Source: Sphingopyxis sp. DBS4 (GTDB taxonomy: Bacteria > Pseudomonadota > Alphaproteobacteria > Sphingomonadales > Sphingomonadaceae). Taken from it: a DNA stretch of 64,000 nt. Shown here piece by piece: positions 25,780-35,239 of this stretch (position 1 is its first letter; every line of letters starts with the position of its first letter). The notes under the pieces are model-generated. The model was given only the letters and a program-made list of their open reading frames with translations. It was not told the DNA's origin and made no database searches. The stretch lies in assembly GCF_024628865.1 (NCBI RefSeq), contig NZ_CP102384.1:4165001-4229000 (forward strand), read 5' to 3'. A program made the translations under genes and the position numbers.

Positions 25780-28188
25780 TCAGAAGCGATAGTTGGCGGT
25801 GACTCCATATGTGGCCGGAGCGCCCGTAAACCGGCTCAGCGTGTCGCCCGGAAGCACGACATTGTTCCAATAATATGTGCTCGTGACGTTGCGGCCCCAT
25901 GCACTCAGCTCCCAACGTCCGTCGGCATCGCGAACCCCGGCACGCAAATCGAGCGTCATATAGGCTTTGATCCGCGTGAGAGCGCTGATGTCGGCGGTCA
26001 AACCGCGGGCGAGGTTCGCGTTCGTCGCGCTATTGTACAGCGTATTCCCACCGACGAATGCCTGCAGGCTTTCATTGACGGCCCACTCATATTCCACATC
26101 GGTGGTGAAATTCCATTTCGGTGCGTAGTTGAACGGATTCCCTTTTACGTCATTCAGCTGCGTGGTGATGTCAGGAAGGAGGTAGGATGATTTGATCTTC
26201 GAGTCCGAGTAATTCACGGCGCCCTTCAATCGGAGACCGTCAACCGGAACCAGCGTCACCTCCATATCGAAGCCCTGGACCCGTGACTTCGGTATGTTGG
26301 CGAGAACGAAGAGCCGACCGAATACGGGATCAAGCCTGATCCCGAGGAGCTGCTTGTCCTTATAGTCGTAATAGAAGAGAGCCGTATTGATTTGAGCGCG
26401 TCCGTTGAGCAGGCCTACCTTATAGCCCAGCTCATAGGCCGTCAGCTGCTCCTGCTTGATCGGCGCCTTGTACTGCGATGCGGCCGTAATCGAGTTGTTG
26501 ATGTAGCTCCCCGACTTAAAGCCTCGACTGACGTTGGCGTAGAGAAGCATATCGTCATTCGGGCGCCAAGCTAGATTGGCACGCCAGGACAAGTTGTTTT
26601 CGCTGAAGTCGTCATTCGTCGTGACGGGCGCAAAATTATCGTCGAGCGTCGTACAACCGCCCACGGGAAAGTCGACCGGCGCCAGCCCCAGAGCGGCGCG
26701 TCCCGGATCACTGACCAGCGTCTTGATAAAGGTGGCGAACCCACCGTCGCCATAGTCGGCGGAGCAAGCCCCGCGCAACTTGTGCTTGACGTCCGTATAG
26801 CGCAAACCACCGGACAAGGTGAGCTGCTCCGAGAGGTGGAAGTCAATGTTGGCGAATGCCGCCTTCGTCTCGTAGTTCTGGAAGCTGCGATTGATGATAC
26901 GGTGAAATGCCAGGTCGGGCCCAGCGACCTTGACCGAGCTGATGTCATCAAACCACGCCGGGTCCACTTCGAGAGCCTTGTCCTTCTGGTAATTGGCGCC
27001 AACGATGAAATCGAGGGTGTCGCCAAGCTTCCCGGTCAGCCTGAGCTCCTGCCCAAAGCCTGAAAGATTGCCCTGCACCAAGTAGGACGCGTTGTTCCTG
27101 TCCGTTCCGTCGAGATCCACATGGCTACGGAAGCGCATTGAAACATAGTTGGTCAGCGACGTCAGCGTGATATCGGGCGAGAGGTCGACGTCCCCTCTGA
27201 GGGTCACCTGGCCAAATCGATGATTGTTGAAAAAATGATCGAGACCGTCAGGATAATAGGTGGCCGGGGACGGATTGGCATCCCAATCGGCCGCGCGATT
27301 GCTGCTCTTCGGCGGCAGCGGATAATTCGTCAGCGTCGGGGAGATCAGGCCCGGGAAATTGGGCCGAACCTGGACGAGCTGGGACATTTGGGGATCCGAT
27401 TTATCGATCCAGCCATTGAGGTTCAACAGGAAGCGGACGCCGTCCGAGGGCTCCCAGAGGAGTTGGGCGCGTGCCGCGGCCTTCTTTTGCTGGCCGATCG
27501 AATCATGCCGCGTATAGGAATATTGCCAGTCGTCCGACCGCGTTCCGCTGACAGCGAGGCGAGCGCTGAGCGTGCTGGTCAAAGGACCGCTGATGAAGCC
27601 CTCTCCCTGGACCGTATTGAACCTGCCGTAGCTCGCTCTGATGCCAGCCTCGAACGTGCTCGTCGGCTTTGCCGCGACAAAGTTTATCGCGCCGGCGGTG
27701 GCGTTCTGCCCGAAGAGCAGGCCCTGGGGGCCCTTCAGCACCTCGACGCGCTCAAGGTCCAATGTCGTGCCTTGGGTCATCACCGCGAAAGGCAGTGATG
27801 CTTCATCGACATAGGTGCTGACCGACGGAAGCGCGCCAAGCGTAACTTCCGGAAATCCAACGCCGCGAAGTGAGAAGGTCGGCGTTCCGAAATATGTCTT
27901 CGCAGAAGTAAAACCCGGAACGACGCGCGAAAGTTCGGCGGTGCTGTCGACCCCCGCCGTCTTCAGCTGTTCACCGGACTGAGCCAAAATCGCGAGCGGG
28001 ACATCATTGATTTGCTCTGAGCGCTTCGTCGCCGTCACGACGATATCCTCGATCGGTCCGGATGCCGCCGGCTTGGCCGGTTCTGCGATCTGCTCCGAGG
28101 TAGCCACGGGCGATTGCGCGACCGCGGCGGAGGAGCACACCAGCCCCACCCAGGCAGACGACCGAAGGAGGTGCGATCTCAAGCTCAT
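25780..28188 (-). CDS. TonB-dependent receptor 1
   Basis: 802 residues. It has a signal peptide (MSLRSHLLRSSAWVGLVCSSAAVAQ), a TonB-box-like DIVVTATKR at ~50, a plug domain (GVDSTAELSRVVPGFT, FSLRGVGFPE, LKGPQGLLFGQNATAGAINFVAAKPT) and a 22-strand barrel ending in the aromatic YRF needed for outer-membrane assembly. It should import a large or hydrophobic substrate across the outer membrane with TonB energy. It is of the sphingomonad type found in catabolic clusters and resembles receptor 2 at 52327-54708 closely in the plug. It follows two candidate operators in its upstream region: GAACCGGTTA at 28249-28258 and TGTAGTACA at 28289-28297. Confidence 0.93.
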   Translation of the reverse strand: MSLRSHLLRSSAWVGLVCSSAAVAQSPVATSEQIAEPAKPAASGPIEDIVVTATKRSEQINDVPLAILAQSGEQLKTAGVDSTAELSRVVPGFTSAKTYFGTPTFSLRGVGFPEVTLGALPSVSTYVDEASLPFAVMTQGTTLDLERVEVLKGPQGLLFGQNATAGAINFVAAKPTSTFEAGIRASYGRFNTVQGEGFISGPLTSTLSARLAVSGTRSDDWQYSYTRHDSIGQQKKAAARAQLLWEPSDGVRFLLNLNGWIDKSDPQMSQLVQVRPNFPGLISPTLTNYPLPPKSSNRAADWDANPSPATYYPDGLDHFFNNHRFGQVTLRGDVDLSPDITLTSLTNYVSMRFRSHVDLDGTDRNNASYLVQGNLSGFGQELRLTGKLGDTLDFIVGANYQKDKALEVDPAWFDDISSVKVAGPDLAFHRIINRSFQNYETKAAFANIDFHLSEQLTLSGGLRYTDVKHKLRGACSADYGDGGFATFIKTLVSDPGRAALGLAPVDFPVGGCTTLDDNFAPVTTNDDFSENNLSWRANLAWRPNDDMLLYANVSRGFKSGSYINNSITAASQYKAPIKQEQLTAYELGYKVGLLNGRAQINTALFYYDYKDKQLLGIRLDPVFGRLFVLANIPKSRVQGFDMEVTLVPVDGLRLKGAVNYSDSKIKSSYLLPDITTQLNDVKGNPFNYAPKWNFTTDVEYEWAVNESLQAFVGGNTLYNSATNANLARGLTADISALTRIKAYMTLDLRAGVRDADGRWELSAWGRNVTSTYYWNNVVLPGDTLSRFTGAPATYGVTANYRF

Positions 28189-28565
28189 AACATTCCCCTC
28201 TCAGGATGATGCCAAGCCAGCTCGCTCGCCGACTCAGTCTTATTGTTAGAACCGGTTATATATTTATCTTAAAGTCCGTCAAGAATAATGTAGTACAATT
28301 TGATATGATAAAATAAGATGCAGATGGCCTACCGATCTTGCGGAAGGCACGAAAACCTTATGAATTGGGCATTTTTCGCAACGCAGCGCGCGGGCATAGG
28401 ACACGCCGCACGCTGACCGACGAGCGCAATGGAAAGAGTGTGGTTCAGGACCTTAAATGGACCATTGGCCGGTAGCCGACGGCCCCAAATTGGCGCGCAA
28501 AGCGCTATTGACCCGTGCGGTCGGTCGACGATCATCACGCCGACACGACCGCACTGGAAAACAAA
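28189..28565. promoter_or_regulatory. TonB receptor 1 promoter region with two operator-like sites
   Basis: 377 bp between receptor 1 and the PhyH gene. It contains AACCGGTT (28250-28257), as in the TetR-linked sites at 31842 and 32908, and TGTAGTACA (28289-28297), similar to the TTGTAGGACAA sites. The area 28260-28320 is AT-rich, as expected for a promoter. The stretch 28330-28560 holds nothing recognised. Confidence 0.55.
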
Positions 28566-29558
28566 TCACGCAAAAAGACCGATCTTGGCAGCCTTCGCTG
28601 TCGGCGTGTCGATATCGTGCATGGGCTTTCTGACGCCCGTAAGCACCGCAAACCGCTCGCTGTTTCGCTGAAGTATTTCTTCGGTAATATGCGGTGCGAG
28701 CTCTTCGATCGGCGGATGATACCATCTTTGGAAATATTCGACGAGACTGACGCGCAGCCCCGGCGCGCGGCGGGGAACGGCTCCGTGCCAGGTGTTTCCA
28801 TGCCAGATTATCACCGATCCCGCGGGCGCCTCTACGGGTTTGAAGCTGCTCAAATCCGTTGCCTCGGCGGCATTCGGCGGACGGCACCAGCGATGGCTTC
28901 CCGGCACCACGCAGAGCGCGCCATTTTCCTCGCTATAGTCGGTCAACGCCCACGTCGCGTTGGCGACGGATGCATATGGCGGAAACGGCTCGACGCAGCC
29001 TGTCTGGTTCTGGTCGGTGTGGAGCGGAAGATACTCGCCGCCGGGGCCCTTCACCATACTCGAGAGATGGTTGAGAATGCAGGATTCGCCCAGCAGATAT
29101 GTGATCAACGCGATCACCTTGCGGTTCATCAGCGCCTGTTCGAAAATCGGGTTTTCAACGAGAAGGGTCGGCATCCACTCAACGGCGCCGAACGGGCTTT
29201 CGTGATTGCTGTGACTGGCCCCGGTTTTAAGGTCGGGTGACCTTCCGCTACGCCCTTGAGATATTTCAAGGATGCAGTTCCTGAGCGCTTCCGAAAATTC
29301 CACCGACGCGACCTCTTCGGGCGGCAAAACCGTGAAGCCCTGCTCATCAAGCTCTTCGGCATAACGCTGGAGACCCAGGACGTTGATCTCGTCCATTGTA
29401 CGCCTTTCAGCGGCCTCGGCCTCCGCAACGGCATCGCTATCGGGCAGGAAGGTCGGAGCGAATCTCACCGATTGCGACCCGTCGGACGATTCCGATCCGG
29501 AGGGCGCCTTGCGAGCCAGATTCCAGTCCGCGATTGTGGGGTTAATTTTCTCAGACAT
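28566..29558 (-). CDS. Phytanoyl-CoA dioxygenase (PhyH) family protein
   Basis: 330 residues, AGAGGAG upstream. The first ~70 residues are an extension without known features. The PhyH core follows: LDEQGFTVLPPEEV, MVKGPGGEYLPLHTDQNQTG with the H-x-D iron ligands, ANATWALTDYSEENGALCVVPGSHRW, and IIWHGNTWHGAVPRRAPGLRVSLVEYF with the second iron His and the 2-oxoglutarate-binding Arg. It is thus probably an Fe(II)/2-oxoglutarate hydroxylase. It lies between a TonB receptor and the Baeyer-Villiger monooxygenase, all read leftward, and probably oxidises an intermediate of the same catabolic route. The exact substrate is unknown. Confidence 0.87.
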   Translation of the reverse strand: MSEKINPTIADWNLARKAPSGSESSDGSQSVRFAPTFLPDSDAVAEAEAAERRTMDEINVLGLQRYAEELDEQGFTVLPPEEVASVEFSEALRNCILEISQGRSGRSPDLKTGASHSNHESPFGAVEWMPTLLVENPIFEQALMNRKVIALITYLLGESCILNHLSSMVKGPGGEYLPLHTDQNQTGCVEPFPPYASVANATWALTDYSEENGALCVVPGSHRWCRPPNAAEATDLSSFKPVEAPAGSVIIWHGNTWHGAVPRRAPGLRVSLVEYFQRWYHPPIEELAPHITEEILQRNSERFAVLTGVRKPMHDIDTPTAKAAKIGLFA

Positions 29559-29838
29559 TTGCTCTCCTCTTCCCCGTCACGCGCCGATCGTTCTCGACGA
29601 TTCAGCTCTGCCGGACTTATGGTTCAATGATTGAGCGCTCTATCGTTCCGTCCAGGCACATCGAGCGATGCAAAAGTTGACATCATGCCTCCATGATCGT
29701 CGTATCCGCAGATAGCCTTCTTCCCCCTGTCAACGGGTAAGCAGCCGTTGAACGACACCTATTTCCTTCTCCTGAGATGCCAGCGGGCGCAGGAGGGGGC
29801 CCAGCGGAGTCGCCAGGCGCGCCCCTCTTCCTTGATGA

Positions 29839-31662
29839 TTATTCCTTCTTCGCGATGATCAAACCCGCCAGATTGCCCTCATCGCGCCATTCCTCGAGCA
29901 ACGCGTTGAAAGCATTTATGCCCGGAGAATAGGTTTCCTCGTTCAGTCCGCCACGCGGCTTTCCTTCGTTGTTATAATATCCGGGCGTACAGGCGGCCAG
30001 ATACTCTTCATTGTGGAAGGCCAACCGACGAATCTCCGCGACCCAGGCATCCTGAGCTTCTTCGGACGGCTCCGTCGTGTCTGCACCGCGTTTTTTCACT
30101 TCACTGATAATGTAGGCGATATGGCGCGCGTGTCCGTCGAACATTGCGGTCATATTGAAGGAAAGGGCATTTTGCGAAAAACCGATGTAGAACCAGTTGG
30201 GAAATCCGTTCGTCGAGAAACCATGCAATGTCCTGAAGCCGTCTTCCCAATGATCGTAGAGAGATTTTCCATTTCGTCCGAAAATCTCTATCCCAAGCCG
30301 GCGACGAAACTTTGAACTGATTTCGAATCCGGTTGCATATATGATGCAATCGACCTCATATTCTTTCCCATTGGCGACAACGCCATTTTTGGTAATGCGC
30401 TCGACCCCCTGCGACTGGCTGGTGTCTACCAACGTTACGTTCGGCCGATTGAATGTCGGGAGATAATTGTCGCTGAAGCACGGCCGTTTGCAAAAATGCC
30501 GATACCAGGGCTTCAGCCTTTCAGCGGTTTCCGGGTCCTGAACAGTCTCGTCGATCCGCGCGCGCAGCTCGTTCATCTTTTCCAGATCGACGAGTTCGGC
30601 TTCGAGGGCCTGTTCTTCGGGTGTGATCGGATTGTCACCGCGATGCTCGCGCGCAGCCTGCAGTCGATGAAAGACGTCGGTCCAGCGATCATAGACCAGG
30701 TCTTCCTCGAATGGGCTGCCGGCCATGATGCCGCCGAAATTTTCACGCCGGGCATCTTGCCATCCGGGCTGCAGGCCTGCCGCCCAATCGGGATCGGTTT
30801 CCTTGTTGCCTCGCAGATCCACAGAAGACGGCGTGCGCTGGAACACATAAAGCTGCGCCGCATCGCGACCGAGATGGGGAACGACTTGAACGGACGTGGC
30901 CCCTGTTCCGATGAGCGCGACCCGCTTGTCAGCGAGCTTGTGAAGGTTCCCGTTGGTATCGCCCCCGGTATATTCATAATCCCACCGGGTCGTGTGGAAG
31001 GTCTTGCCCTCGAACGTTTCGATTCCGGGAATGCCGGGAAGTTTCGCGCGGGTCGTCGTACCCAGCGCCATGATCACGAACCGCGCCTGTATCACATCAT
31101 TGCGGTTGGTTTCGATTTCCCAGCGGGAAATCTCCTCATTCCAGCGAATGGCGCGAACGCGCGTCTGGAACAGGGTTTTATCGTAAAGGCCGTAGGATCG
31201 GCCGATCCGCTGTGAATGTTCGAATATCTCCGTGACGTATGAATACTTCTCCTTGGGAATATAATTCAGCTCTTCGAGAAGTGGCAGATAGCAATAGGAT
31301 TCCACGTCGCACTGGGCGCCGGGATAGCGATTCCAATACCAGGTGCCGCCAAAATCCGCCCCCGCTTCGATGATGCGGAAGTTCTCGATGCCTTGCTCTT
31401 TCAGCCGGGCCGCGGCCAGCATGCCGCTGAAGCCACCGCCGATAATCGCCACGTCGGGCCGCTCGTCGACGGGGTCCCGATGAAAATCGGGATCGGCATA
31501 GGGATCCGATTCGACGTAGTGCGCAAATTCGCCCGATGGCTCGATATATTGGCTCTCTCCGTCCGAGCGAACCCGCTTGTCGCGCTCCCGCCGGTATTTC
31601 TCGCGCGCCTGCTCGAGGGTCATTTCGGCTTCCTCAACGTCGGCAAGGTTGATGGCGTCCAT
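29839..31662 (-). CDS. Type I Baeyer-Villiger monooxygenase
   Basis: 607 residues. After a ~70-residue extension comes the FAD Rossmann motif GGGFSG (75-80), then the Baeyer-Villiger fingerprint FEGKTFHTTRWDY (217-229) and the NADPH Rossmann motif GTGATS (252-257). Length and extension resemble cyclopentadecanone and steroid monooxygenases, not the ~540-residue cyclohexanone enzymes. It should insert oxygen next to a ketone to give an ester or lactone, using NADPH and O2. An HSL-type esterase and acyl-CoA ligases nearby could process the product. An AACCGGTT site lies 180 bp upstream, next to the divergent TetR gene. Substrate class is not certain. Confidence 0.92.
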   Translation of the reverse strand: MDAINLADVEEAEMTLEQAREKYRRERDKRVRSDGESQYIEPSGEFAHYVESDPYADPDFHRDPVDERPDVAIIGGGFSGMLAAARLKEQGIENFRIIEAGADFGGTWYWNRYPGAQCDVESYCYLPLLEELNYIPKEKYSYVTEIFEHSQRIGRSYGLYDKTLFQTRVRAIRWNEEISRWEIETNRNDVIQARFVIMALGTTTRAKLPGIPGIETFEGKTFHTTRWDYEYTGGDTNGNLHKLADKRVALIGTGATSVQVVPHLGRDAAQLYVFQRTPSSVDLRGNKETDPDWAAGLQPGWQDARRENFGGIMAGSPFEEDLVYDRWTDVFHRLQAAREHRGDNPITPEEQALEAELVDLEKMNELRARIDETVQDPETAERLKPWYRHFCKRPCFSDNYLPTFNRPNVTLVDTSQSQGVERITKNGVVANGKEYEVDCIIYATGFEISSKFRRRLGIEIFGRNGKSLYDHWEDGFRTLHGFSTNGFPNWFYIGFSQNALSFNMTAMFDGHARHIAYIISEVKKRGADTTEPSEEAQDAWVAEIRRLAFHNEEYLAACTPGYYNNEGKPRGGLNEETYSPGINAFNALLEEWRDEGNLAGLIIAKKE

Positions 31663-32065
31663 GTTAAACTCCTGTTTTTCGGCAAGGCGCCGAAGATCGT
31701 TTCGCGTTCTTCAATCCGGTTTCGGGACCTGGAAGAGGCGGAATGGGATCACAGGTCATGGCAACGGGCAGAGCAAATATGCCGAGCCGGAACCCTCCTC
31801 ATCCCATCGCGCCACTCTATCCAGGTGGTCACTCAAATGTAGAACCGGTTCAATTATTATGCCTCGGGAAAATTGTTGTCAACCCGGCATCGCACAGCGT
31901 CGCCCGCAAGGGGCGCCGGCGGTTGCACAGGCCCTTTTACGTCGGAATCGGATTTGCCATTGGCCGGGGTGGTTTCTCGCGGACCGCTACGCTATCACCG
32001 GACGGGCACTGGACAGGAGCGGATTTCATTACTTATGACTTTCGCCATTCTCCGAGGAGAGTGTT
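31663..32065. promoter_or_regulatory. Divergent BVMO/TetR control region with operator GAACCGGTTC
   Basis: 403 bp between the divergent monooxygenase (-) and TetR (+) genes. A perfect 10-bp palindrome GAACCGGTTC is at 31842-31851, in an AT-rich surrounding (AAATGTA..AATTATTA). Matching sites are at 32908-32917 and, with one change, at 28249-28258. This is the expected position for TetR control of the monooxygenase and of itself. Confidence 0.65.
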
Positions 32066-32743
32066 TTGAGTAAGCGCGAAAAGAATAAGGCAGCGCGAAT
32101 TGCGCGCATTGTCGCCGCCGCACGCGAAATGATCCGGGAATCCGGCGATGTCGGCCTTGCCATGCGCTCGCTGGCCGAGCGTTCTGACGTAAGCTTGATG
32201 ACATTGTATAATTTGATCGGATCGCGGCAGGCCGTTTTACTCCAGATTTTGGTAGAAGACATCAAGAATGCCGGAGACCTGTTTGAACGTGGAGACTATC
32301 GCGACCCGATAGATGCGTTGTTTGGTATAATTCCCTTCATCAGGACGAACATCGAGATCAACATTCCATACTGGAATGCTGTCAACCTTTCCCTATTTCA
32401 GAGCGGATCCGAACATGTTCGCCGCATCGTACGTAGTGAAAACCTCGATATTTGGCGAAGAGTTCTGACGACGGCGAGTGAGGACGGCTATCTTCGAACT
32501 TCGATCGACATCGAGTGCATTTTGATGACATTGGACAATATCTATAGCGCAAACAGCTTTAGCGTTTCTGCGGGAGATATCGATCATGAGCTCTTCGAGG
32601 TACGCAGCCAATATGGTTTTGCCATGGTTCTGGCAGGAGCGGTGGCGAGGCCATATGTTCAGCGCGTGCGGAGCTTCCTCGATAAATGTCAGGAAAGACT
32701 CGTGGCGTTAGAGCAGCAAATTGCGCACGCTGCGTCGGATTAA
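32066..32743 (+). CDS. TetR-family transcriptional regulator
   Basis: 225 residues from a TTG at 32066, preceded by GAGGAGAG. The N-terminal ~60 residues are a TetR helix-turn-helix: RIARIVAAAREMIRESGDVGLAMRSLAERSDVSLMTLYNLIGSRQAVLLQIL. The ligand domain is helical (FFGIIPF-type region, SVSAGDIDHELFEVRSQYGFAMVLAGAVARPY). It is divergent to the Baeyer-Villiger monooxygenase and upstream of an acyl-CoA ligase operon; palindromes GAACCGGTTC flank it on both sides. It is probably a repressor released by a pathway compound or CoA thioester. Confidence 0.88.
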   Translation: MSKREKNKAARIARIVAAAREMIRESGDVGLAMRSLAERSDVSLMTLYNLIGSRQAVLLQILVEDIKNAGDLFERGDYRDPIDALFGIIPFIRTNIEINIPYWNAVNLSLFQSGSEHVRRIVRSENLDIWRRVLTTASEDGYLRTSIDIECILMTLDNIYSANSFSVSAGDIDHELFEVRSQYGFAMVLAGAVARPYVQRVRSFLDKCQERLVALEQQIAHAASD

Positions 32744-32907
32744 ACTTCCGGCTGCAGCCCTGAAGGGCCTGAGCCCGATCACCGATATTCCCCAAACCAG
32801 CCATTCCCCCGGCGGATAATTTCGCTCCCGGGACTCGTTGCGCTGCCTTAGAGAGCAAAGCCACTTCAAACGGGGTAAGACAACCTCCTACCGATTTATC
32901 AAAATAT

Positions 32908-32917
32908 GAACCGGTTC
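32908..32917. promoter_or_regulatory. Operator-like palindrome GAACCGGTTC before the ligase operon
   Basis: A perfect 10-bp palindrome in an AT-rich stretch (AAAATAT..CCATTTTTTAATTGACA) about 107 bp before the acyl-CoA ligase start. A TTGACA that could serve as a -35 box lies at 32928-32933, just downstream, so a bound regulator would block it. Confidence 0.6.
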
Positions 32918-33023
32918 CATTTTTTAATTGACAGCACGACCATCACGATGCACCTCTCCTGACGATTCCAGAACACGGATGCGCTGCCGAAGAGCAGCCG
33001 GCTGATCGATCGGAGATGGTGGG

Positions 33024-34691
33024 ATGACGCGCTCAGCTAGTGCCCTGCAGACAACACCGGCGCCCCTGCACGATGCCAGCGGCGCTCAGCCTGCGACTTC
33101 AAATGACCCCTGGGGCGTTGGCCCGTTGCGCTTTGAGGCAAGCCACGGCGACCGAATGATTGCTTGTTACGCTACGCGGCCTGCAAATTTCGCCGATCTC
33201 ATCGAAGAGGCGATCCGGATTGGTGGTGAGCGAGAAGCCGTTGCGACCCGCGATGCGCGCCTCAGCTGGGCACAGCTCGGCAAGTGGAGCGACTCCTTGG
33301 CGCATGGCCTGCAACGAAACGGCGTGGAACGAGGCGACTGCGTCGCATTGCTTCTGGGCAATGGCATCCCCTATCTCGTCGCCCTGGTTGCCGCGCTCCG
33401 CATCGGTGCCACGATCGTACCGATCAACATCCGTGAGCAGCGCGGAGAAATCGCCCATATTGTGAACGACAGCGAGTGTGTCGCGGTCATCTTCGGGCCG
33501 GAATCGCTGGACCAGTTGCCGCGGCGTTCGGCCTGTCCCGGGGTGCGACTGTGGCTGGATCAGGACAGCCCGCTTTTTTCAAAGACCGATGCCGTGCCCG
33601 TTCCCGTTGATATCGCGGAACAGGAGCTGGCCTTCATCTTCTACACATCGGGAACCACGGGCCGGCCCAAGGGTGCAATGATCACCCACGCGAATATCAT
33701 CCATGCGGCCTTGAATTATGCGAACTGCCTCCGGCTGACCGGCGAGGATCGCATGCTCGTCGCGGTCCCCATGTCCCATGTCACCGGTATGATCGGCCTG
33801 GTTGCGACCGCGATTTGCGCCAAGGCGACGTTGCTCGTGATGGAGAATTTTGCCGTTGCCGATTTCGTCGCCTTCGCCTCGTCGGAGCGTATGACGCACA
33901 CCATCCTCGTGCCGGCGATGTATAATCTCATCCTGCTGCGAGCCGACCTGAGAGAGGCGGATTTGAAGAGCTGGCGAATTGGTGGCTACGGCGGGGCCCC
34001 TATGCCGGCCGCGACAATCGAGCGCGTCGCGGACGCGCTGCCGGATCTCGAATTGTGGAATCTATACGGGTCGACCGAAACCGCTTCGGCCGTGACGATG
34101 CTGCCGCCTCAATTCGCGAAAAGCCATGCTGACAGCGTCGGTCTTGCTTCTCCGGGGGCGACCCTGTTGGTTATGGATTCCGATGGCCGCGAGCTTCCGC
34201 GGGGCGAGATAGGTGAACTGTGGATCGGCGGGCCGACCGTCGCGAAAGGCTATTGGAAGAACCCTGAGGCAACCTATCACGGTTTCACTGCGGGTTTCTG
34301 GAAGTCTGGCGATATCGGCAGCATAACGGCCGAGGGTTTCGTCCGGGTTCTGGACCGCGCCAAGGATCTCATCAATCGCGGCGGCTACAAGATATTTTCG
34401 GCCGAGGTGGAATCGGCCCTGTCGACACATCCCGATATCGTCGAGGCCGCGATCGTTCCGAAATATTGTGCGGTCCTGGGAGAGCGCGTGCATGCTTTCG
34501 TCACGACGAGAGAAGAGTCGCAGGTTTCGGCTGAGGACCTCGATACGTTCATCAAGTCTCATTTGGCCGACTACAAGCGTCCGGAAAGCTGGACGATCAG
34601 TGCAACACCGCTGCCTCGCAATGCCAACGGCAAAATCCTGAAACGTCCGCTACGCGATATAGTGGACCAGTTATTTCCCAATTCAGATTGA
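33024..34691 (+). CDS. AMP-forming acyl-CoA ligase 1
   Basis: 555 residues, GGAGATGGTGGG before the ATG. It is a full ANL-family enzyme: P-loop YTSGTTGRPKG (207-217), the adenine-binding YGSTETAS, GDIGSIT, hinge-region LDRAKDLINRGGYKIFSAEVE, and the C-terminal catalytic Lys in PRNANGKILKR. It activates a carboxylic acid with ATP and attaches CoA. It is the first gene of a plus-strand run (ligase, SnoaL-like, esterase, thiolase) behind a TetR-type operator. The acid is unknown; the acid set free after Baeyer-Villiger oxidation and ester cleavage is a good candidate. Confidence 0.9.
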   Translation: MTRSASALQTTPAPLHDASGAQPATSNDPWGVGPLRFEASHGDRMIACYATRPANFADLIEEAIRIGGEREAVATRDARLSWAQLGKWSDSLAHGLQRNGVERGDCVALLLGNGIPYLVALVAALRIGATIVPINIREQRGEIAHIVNDSECVAVIFGPESLDQLPRRSACPGVRLWLDQDSPLFSKTDAVPVPVDIAEQELAFIFYTSGTTGRPKGAMITHANIIHAALNYANCLRLTGEDRMLVAVPMSHVTGMIGLVATAICAKATLLVMENFAVADFVAFASSERMTHTILVPAMYNLILLRADLREADLKSWRIGGYGGAPMPAATIERVADALPDLELWNLYGSTETASAVTMLPPQFAKSHADSVGLASPGATLLVMDSDGRELPRGEIGELWIGGPTVAKGYWKNPEATYHGFTAGFWKSGDIGSITAEGFVRVLDRAKDLINRGGYKIFSAEVESALSTHPDIVEAAIVPKYCAVLGERVHAFVTTREESQVSAEDLDTFIKSHLADYKRPESWTISATPLPRNANGKILKRPLRDIVDQLFPNSD

Positions 34692-34743
34692 TCAGAAGAG
34701 CGGTCCCCGGTCGGGGATCAGAAATGAAGATTGGAAAATCGCG

Positions 34744-35124
34744 ATGAGTGACAAGAGGCAACTGGCCCAGGAATTTTTCGACGCCATCGACCAGAAGGGC
34801 ATCGCCGGCATCGCCCCTTTTCTCGCCGATGATTTTGTGTGGTGGGCTGCGGGCATGGGCGAAATTCAGGCCGAGGTATTGAAATTCGGTGAGATGCTGG
34901 ATCCGCACATCGACGGCAAGATGGAGATGAAAGTCCACAGCATCCTTGTCGAGGGCAATAAATGCGCCGTCGAGGCGGAATCCTTCGCCAAGCTCAAAAA
35001 CGGCAACACCTACAACAATCACTACCACTTCAGGATCTCGTTCGAAGGCGACAAGATCAAAGAAGTGAAGGAATATAATGACACCAAGCATGCCGACGAA
35101 GCTTTGAAAGGCATCCTTACCTGA
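34744..35124 (+). CDS. SnoaL/NTF2-like protein
   Basis: 126 residues of the SnoaL-like NTF2 fold: LAQEFFDAIDQKGIAGIAPFLADDFVWWAAG at the start, KVHSILVEGNKCAVEAESFAKLKNGNTYNNHYHFRISFEGDKIKEVKEYNDTKHA at the end. Such proteins act as isomerases, hydrolases, cyclases or lyases with a hydrophobic pocket. A related protein (YANQYHFLFFLRGDEIARVNEHCDTDHA) is encoded at 61205-61594, so the type is used twice in this island. It starts 52 bp after the ligase gene. The reaction cannot be told from sequence alone. Confidence 0.8.
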   Translation: MSDKRQLAQEFFDAIDQKGIAGIAPFLADDFVWWAAGMGEIQAEVLKFGEMLDPHIDGKMEMKVHSILVEGNKCAVEAESFAKLKNGNTYNNHYHFRISFEGDKIKEVKEYNDTKHADEALKGILT

Positions 35125-35132
35125 AGGATGCC
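35110..35132 (+). terminator. Hairpin overlapping the SnoaL-like stop codon
   Basis: GGCATCCTT-acctg-AAGGATGCC is a perfect 9-bp stem with a 5-base loop that includes the stop codon. No T-run follows, so it may be an mRNA-stability or attenuating hairpin inside the operon; complete termination is less likely. Confidence 0.55.
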
Positions 35133-35239
35133 CAAGATCGAAAAGCGATATCGCACTCGCCGACCCGCGCGGCGGACGCCGGTTCCGGGCGGTCCGAATG
35201 AGGGTGTCGCAGCGATGTGTCACGATAGGAACTCGGCAA

